64,000 nucleotides of DNA from Deroplatys truncata (taxonomy: Eukaryota > Arthropoda > Insecta > Mantodea > Mantidae): the NCBI GenBank assembly GCA_030765065.1, contig CM060976.1:62418539-62482538 (forward strand), written 5' to 3'. Made by a program: the position numbers and the translations under genes. The notes below the pieces were generated by a model. It worked only from the letters and a program-made list of their open reading frames with translations. It was not told the DNA's origin and did not search any database. Position 1 is the first letter of the stretch; each line of letters opens with the position of its first letter. Positions 58,846-64,000 of the stretch are shown here, one piece after another.

Positions 58846-59297
58846 ATGAAATGTTAATTGGGAAAGGAAACTTTCCAGGCCTAAGTTTAGGGTATCTTCC
58901 CAAGCATATGTCAATTATGAGGACTGAAAACCTGTAAACAGCCTCGGTCAGGAAAACGGTCCTGGCGGGATTTGCATTAACAACCTCGGCTAACCGTAAC
59001 GGTGAGGAGTCTTCACTGGAAAACTATGAAGCAACAAAACTTTCAGGTTTAATAGAAAATTTAAATAATTATAAAAAAAAACCTAAATGAATAGCATCTC
59101 AGAAGATTGTCAACTTTTGCCTCTCCCGTTAATCTCACTCCAAATTTGAAGTTAATGAAAAACTGCATGTTTTGCTGTTGAGTGTGCTTAATCAAAACAG
59201 GGGTTATAAAAATCGTCATGTAATATATTATTTATAGGTACAAGTTTATTTGTTTATTTTATTCAAATTGAATTCACTGAGCTAGGGTGAACCACTG
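58846..59297. other. Unassigned sequence
   Basis: A CCTCGGCTAACCGTAACGG stretch near 58983 looks like a decayed SINE head on the minus strand; otherwise featureless. Confidence 0.3.
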
Positions 59298-59830
59298 TTT
59301 TTACTTTCTCTACTATTTACAGTAAGTAGAGGAAGTATTGTATTCTACCCAAAAATTCCAGATATAGATTTCACCGGAAACACATGTTTGGAGGTACCTG
59401 GATATGTATACGAAATTTCGGGGAAATGCCAAACTTTAAATATGTCAGCATCTTCCAAAGATGCTACGCGAACATTTTCCAGAAAATGCCCCACAACTCA
59501 AATTACCGTTCATATACAAAATTGTTCGTTATTTTTGTTTTCTCAAAAACTGCTCTAAGATTTTGATTAAAATGCCGAAAGTTTAATTAATTGCATGAAA
59601 ATAAAATATCTATTTTGAATTTTTTTCTGAACAGCTTGTGAAATCGTGTTTAATCTGACTCAACATTACATAATATTATATAATTGGTAAACCGTAAGAG
59701 ATAGCCACAATTTGCCACACAAGTAGATCTCGTTTAATTACAATTCATATGAAATAATGTTTTTGTGGTACTCGCCACTCCCGAGATATTTATGTTATAG
59801 GTATGTATTTTGAAATACTTTTCTTTTTTC
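59298..59830 (-). repeat. TIR-A repeat, copy 8 (truncated)
   Basis: Starts GTTTTTACTTTCTCTAC (59298-59314), then ACCCAAAAATTCCAG and TTTCACCGGAAACACATG. It loses similarity near 59830, without the far terminal repeat. Confidence 0.7.
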
Positions 59831-59849
59831 AAATGCTATTTTATCTTCT

Positions 59850-60385
59850 GTTATGGATGGGCCTCGGCACCGATCCAGAGTAGATATTGTACCTACGCCC
59901 CATGAGGGGCCGCCCCGGGAGGAAGAATGAGGTGAGAGGAAACACCGGGCGACCGGATCCAGGAGCGACGGTACAACAATGACAGAGTCCCCAAGTTTCC
60001 AGAGGTAGACACCCTGGCAGACGGACAGGCAGGACGGGGACCCCGCCCCACTCAGATGGATTCAATGCCCTCAAGGGAGTTCGGATACTCCGGCAGCCAG
60101 CCGAAAGCCGAGGAACGGAGGGAGCTACAGAGAGCATTATTTTCCCCTGCCACGCTGCACCGAAACACCATCGCCGACACTTCCAACCCTGAAAGAGACC
60201 AACGGGATGAAAGATTAATGAAATGATGAATGGGACGGGAAATTCGGGGCTGAAAGAAATCACTGCAGCATTCGCCTGACGACCCGGAAAAACCCGTGCG
60301 AAAACCCCATAGGTCAGAGTGGGCGGTCGCAAGGGATCGAACCTCGGCCAAAGACGTTGCTGCCTAAGCCATCCTGCTCGGTTAC
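59850..60385 (-). repeat. SINE-B copy with long body, minus strand
   Basis: The minus-strand head ACCGAGCAGGATGGCTTAGG (60382-60363), GCAACGTCTTTGGCCGAGG and box B-like GGTTCGATCCCTT are clear. The tail ending GATCGGTGCCGAGGCCC pairs with the tail of 15215-15770. The 188-residue frame over it is accidental. Confidence 0.8.
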
Positions 60386-60571
60386 TGTTAAATTGGCAGC
60401 TTTTCAAGCAGCTGTATTATGACATAATCTATATAACAGATATTTCCGTTAATATTTAAACTATAGCAGACAGAAAAAGATAATATTTTATTTATTTCAA
60501 GTTCCGTTTAGGAGTGTGTACGCCGCTGCGAAACCGAACGAGATGCGTAACAACGGAACACTATTTCAAAA

Positions 60572-61442
60572 AAAATGTGTGATACATTCACATGACTTTC
60601 TCTAACTTCTGTCGGTTAATAGCAGGTATACAACTATTCTTACTGAAGCTTATTTTTCTGTCTACTGCATTTCAATCACATAAACCTTTGCAGAAATACC
60701 TACATTACACATTTTTATAGATGCAAACAGAAAAGCGATAGTCAAATGTTTAAGAACAGGACGCTATATGCTGGCCTTAAAATTCCATACTGTTTCCATG
60801 TTATCGCGAGAAACAACTGAATGTTGACAGGATTTAAAGGGAATGGCCAAAAGATGAACAATTGGACTTTAATAACGGATATCTCAGAAATTGTTCATGC
60901 CACAAAAAACTTATTTAAAATAAATTTGTGAGTTTTAAAAATATCCACATGCTTGTATAGTACGTTTTCGTCTATTGCTTAGCGTTCATCAGTTATACAA
61001 GATTATAAAAAAAATTCCTTCCAAATGAAGAGGATTTCACAGGTTATTCCCAGAAAATTCAAGATATACATTTTATCTGTCATGTAAATATCTGTTATAT
61101 ATGGTATTTTAATCAAAATCATTAGAACCATTTTCAGAAAATAAAAAATTTCGAAAAATGTTTCATGTAAGAGGTAGTTTGGGGTGGGGAAAATTTTCTT
61201 GAAAATCTTCGTATTGCATCTTTGTAGGGTACTGAACCTAAATACCAAGTTTGGTGTTTATACGACTTTTCGTTTGCGAGTTATGCTCTTCACAGAGACA
61301 CGCACGGACTTTTTTCTTAAGATGTTCTTCTTTATTTATTCAGGCAGCCTCAAAACATGCATCTCCGGTGAAAACTTTGTATCGAACGTTTGGGTGGAAT
61401 GCAATACCTTCCCTACCTATGTACGTGGTAGAGAAAGTAAAA
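60572..61442 (+). repeat. TIR-A repeat, copy 9
   Basis: Runs from GATACATTCACATGACTTTC (about 60580) to GGTAGAGAAAGTAAAAATA (about 61427-61445); near full length (~865 bp). Closest to copy 4 outside the nested MITE. Confidence 0.78.
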
Positions 61443-61569
61443 ATAATTTGTTCACAATTTTTATTGTTCCATTATACCCCGCCATAACTGCAGTGGTCAC
61501 ATCGTGGCCTTTTACCTTTGGCACATATTGTCTATCGAGGATGGTGTTAACTCGTATACGATTGTCTTA

Positions 61570-61760
61570 GGATTGTTTTTTTTTTGGGGGGGGGTTTATA
61601 CACTAGATAAAACACGCACACATTCGCACTTCCAGACTCAGGGGAGGGTAGGGAATAATCTTGGCTAGAGAAAAATTCCCAACCGGTAACCGAACCGGGA
61701 CTCCTCGCATAGCAGTTATGTGCTCTACATGCTGGGCTATGAGACCAGCCAGTTTATTTA
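61570..61760 (-). repeat. tRNA-derived SINE, minus strand
   Basis: On the minus strand: TGGTCTCATAGCCCAGCATG, GAGCACATAACTGCTATGCG and box B-like CGGTTCGGTTACC. Its far end is a T8-9/G8-9 run (61577-61594). The head differs from SINE-A and SINE-B, so it may be a third family. Confidence 0.6.
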
Positions 61761-62439
61761 CTTTTACCCGTGTTGTATTCTAGCGCTGACGAGCCACAAA
61801 CATTTGAAAGTCAAATAATTTCACTTACTTTGACATCGCTGAGCTAATAGTACAAACTGCATCAAATACCTAGCTCAACACTGAACTACCTCTGATGGTA
61901 GCACTGAACTCTCAGATTTATTTGGTTAACGAATGTACCCCAACATTCCAAGCTACTGAACTCACAGACTATCTTCATGCTTCCTGAAACATCTACAAGC
62001 CTCATAAAGTTTACCAATAATTTCTGGTGAGAGACTCTGCGGCATATTTCTGTGCTACGGTGCATTTTAACGGGTAGTTAAAACCATGAGGAATTTATGA
62101 AGCACAATTTTACTGCTCGTGTTATTGCTTGTTATTTCTGGAACACAGGAAAAGTCATCTATAGTTGGAACACGAAATACCGTTTCCTTGCCAATACCGC
62201 CTATTTCCTGATTGTTACAGGAACTGCATGTGAACATCGCAAAGTTTACAACGACAAAAGTCTCTCTAGCCAAGCAATGCCTTACTACGATATAGCTCTG
62301 ACACAAAGTTTCATAATGAGCTTATGCAATCATGTAAAGGGTAATATTATTGGTGTATATGCTGTTCACAGAAAGTACTCTTTCCTTTGAGCATGCAGCC
62401 GCACCATCTGTCCGGCACTGCCATACACTACGAAACCTA
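61761..62439. other. Unassigned sequence
   Basis: The frames at 62067-62306 and 62097-62390 overlap on opposite strands and have no motif. Confidence 0.35.
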
Positions 62440-62635
62440 GCACACCTGAAAGGTGAAAAGGAAACGGAATGAAAATGAAATGATGGGAAGGAAATCGTGG
62501 TAGATAAAATACCCCAGCATTCGCAACCGACCAGGGTAAACTACGAAAATCCAAAGTTGTCGACGGGAATCGAACCCGGGACGTTCAAGATGCGAGCATC
62601 ACATGATACCGTGGGGCCATCTCACTTGGTTTTCT
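62440..62635 (-). repeat. SINE-B copy, short, minus strand
   Basis: Minus-strand head ACCAAGTGAGATGGCCCCAC (62630-62611), then GGTATCATGTGATGCTCGCA and box B-like GGGTTCGATTCCC (62577-62565). The 3' tail is cut short. Confidence 0.8.
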
Positions 62636-63760
62636 TTAGGTAATTCTCATACGTCTTAAAATTAAAGTATAAAGCTTTTTCGTGGCCTTTAGGTTATTAA
62701 AACTTGAGAATTCAGTTGAAATAAAATAGGGTTGTATAATGTGTGTATAGTTTCTATTTCCATAACTTTATTGAGTTCATAAAGTGCAACATAATTATTT
62801 ATGGCTTATTCCAGCCTTGTGCAAATTCCTTTGTTAATGTGTAATATCAAAGGGTATTTATAATTTTCAAAGCTTGAACGTAAAATGGCACCATACAAAC
62901 ATTTTCTTATGATTTCAGCCCTTTCAAGCATGGTCTTAACGATCTCTGAGGTTAACAACGCTAGTTTGGTCAGATGGTTTGCGTACCACAAATTATTGTC
63001 ACTGTTTGCTTTGCTAGTCTTAAAATTGGAGCGAAATACTGTTTCAACTCAGTCTTCTAGAATTTACCATGCTCCTTAGTGAATGTGTACATTTGCCAAT
63101 AATTGTGAACAATTTACGATAAAGGTGTGAAAATTTATAATGGTTTCCTTCTGTTGGCGATATTTGCCAAGCAGCAGGGTACATGTTAATAATTTCCAAT
63201 AATTGTTAATGCTTTTCTCACAGTTTCCGTAACATACACAGAGGCTGTCCTCAATCGTGTGTTGAAGTTTGTGGGTCTAAGCCAGGTTAGGCGAATAATC
63301 ATTTTAGATCCTTCCGGAAGAATATTCCTATCTGGTAATTATAAATTGATTTAAATCAGATCTCTCGTGAGCGAAAATGAAATCATAAACGTATATACTT
63401 CTTTAGTACTCGCGTAGGGTGTTCGTGATTAAACTCAAAACATCTTTCTGACACTAATTTAACAATCAGCCTAGCTCTTGGTATTATCGTACCGCTTTAA
63501 AGTTTAACATGCGGCACATGGAAGGTATCAATGCATGTCACAAATTGCAGCGTTGTCACGTTTTTTCTCTAAGCAAGTGTTCGCAGTTCACGCTGGATAT
63601 TTATTTATTAGAATACTACCACGGTGAACAATGCTTTGGGAATGTTTCTGATTAGGTGCAACGAAATTCTGTACAATGGAAATAAATAGCAAACCACATT
63701 TACTACTTATATTACTCTGACTAGTCGACTTCCTTGCTGTGCCACTGCTGTTTCTTCATT
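62636..63760. other. Unassigned sequence
   Basis: About 1.1 kb, AT-rich. No gene or repeat recognised. Confidence 0.35.
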
Positions 63761-63764
63761 GTGT

Positions 63765-64000
63765 TGTGAAAATTAAAACACCAAGAAGGAAACGCATGAA
63801 TTCAATTAATTTAATACCACAGGCTAAGTACATGCCATGTAAAAAATGATAAACATTTCAAATCTATGCATGACCTTTGAGCCCTAATATTCAGTATTTG
63901 GTGCGGCCTCCATGCGTTGCAATTATAGCTGCTATACGCCGTGGCATTGAATCAGAAAGGTTCTCAATAAGTTCCTGAAGGATTTCCCTCCATGCAGTTT
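63765..64000 (-). mobile_element. Tc1-like element, 3' end (runs off the window)
   Basis: The outer end near 63767 (GAAAATTAAAACACCAAGAA) resembles a Tc1-type terminal repeat, and inside it lies the C-terminus of a transposase on the minus strand. Only the left end of the element is in view, so the terminal repeat cannot be paired. Confidence 0.55.
63891..64000 (-). CDS. Tc1-like transposase, C-terminal part (partial)
   Basis: The minus-strand frame ends at TGA 63893-63891 and reads TAWREILQELIENLSDSMPR, then RIAAIIATHGGRTKY. The ending L--SMPRR--A-I---GG-TKY is the standard C-terminus of Tc1-type DD34E transposases. No disruption occurs in the 36 codons visible; the catalytic part lies beyond 64000, so integrity cannot be judged. 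Confidence 0.7.
   Translation of the reverse strand, partial: TAWREILQELIENLSDSMPRRIAAIIATHGGRTKY

Overview
The window is eukaryotic, intergenic and dominated by mobile DNA. The insect-type mariner and Tc1 elements, I-like and R2-like LINE remnants and abundant tRNA-derived SINEs point to an arthropod, most likely an insect with a large repeat-rich genome; the species cannot be named from sequence alone. I found no convincing host protein-coding gene, rRNA or functional tRNA. Nearly every recognisable coding stretch belongs to a transposon and is broken.

The centrepiece is a 16.6-kb near-perfect palindrome at 18792-35355. Each ~8-kb arm carries one complete but inactivated copy of a protein-primed-type family B DNA polymerase, with zinc fingers, an exonuclease, an embedded endonuclease VII/HNH-like cysteine-histidine cluster and polymerase motifs A, B and C. 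The two copies diverge from a core made of ~139-bp repeats in ~417-bp trimers around a unique 71-bp spacer. Each arm also has a TATA/initiator core promoter, an AATAAA signal and three blocks of subterminal tandem repeats. The ends read AGTAGG...CCTACT and are flanked on both sides by TATATA, which resembles Polinton/Maverick-type ends with a 6-bp target duplication. No integrase, capsid, ATPase or protease gene is present. Both arms share the same two frame changes and the same amber stop.

Left flank (1-18785): SINE copies; an I/LOA/R1-like LINE (endonuclease piece at 5.1-5.3 kb; the end of the endonuclease, reverse transcriptase and RNase H at 7.6-10.5 kb); a zinc-finger fragment; a decayed mariner-like element of the DUF4817-transposase type at 12.25-13.54 kb; two copies of a non-coding family ending in ACTTTCTCTAC (called TIR-A here); and a transposase C-terminal scrap.

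Right flank (35362-64000): R2-like and RTE-like reverse transcriptase remnants, one of them interrupted by TIR-A; a transposase remnant; an unassigned element with ~43-bp inverted repeats; seven more TIR-A copies, one holding a nested MITE; a nearly intact mariner (49180-50499) next to a Tc1-like element (50981-52210); a solo LTR with ATAT target duplication; a dense cluster of SINE-B copies; and the C-terminus of another Tc1-like transposase running off the right edge.
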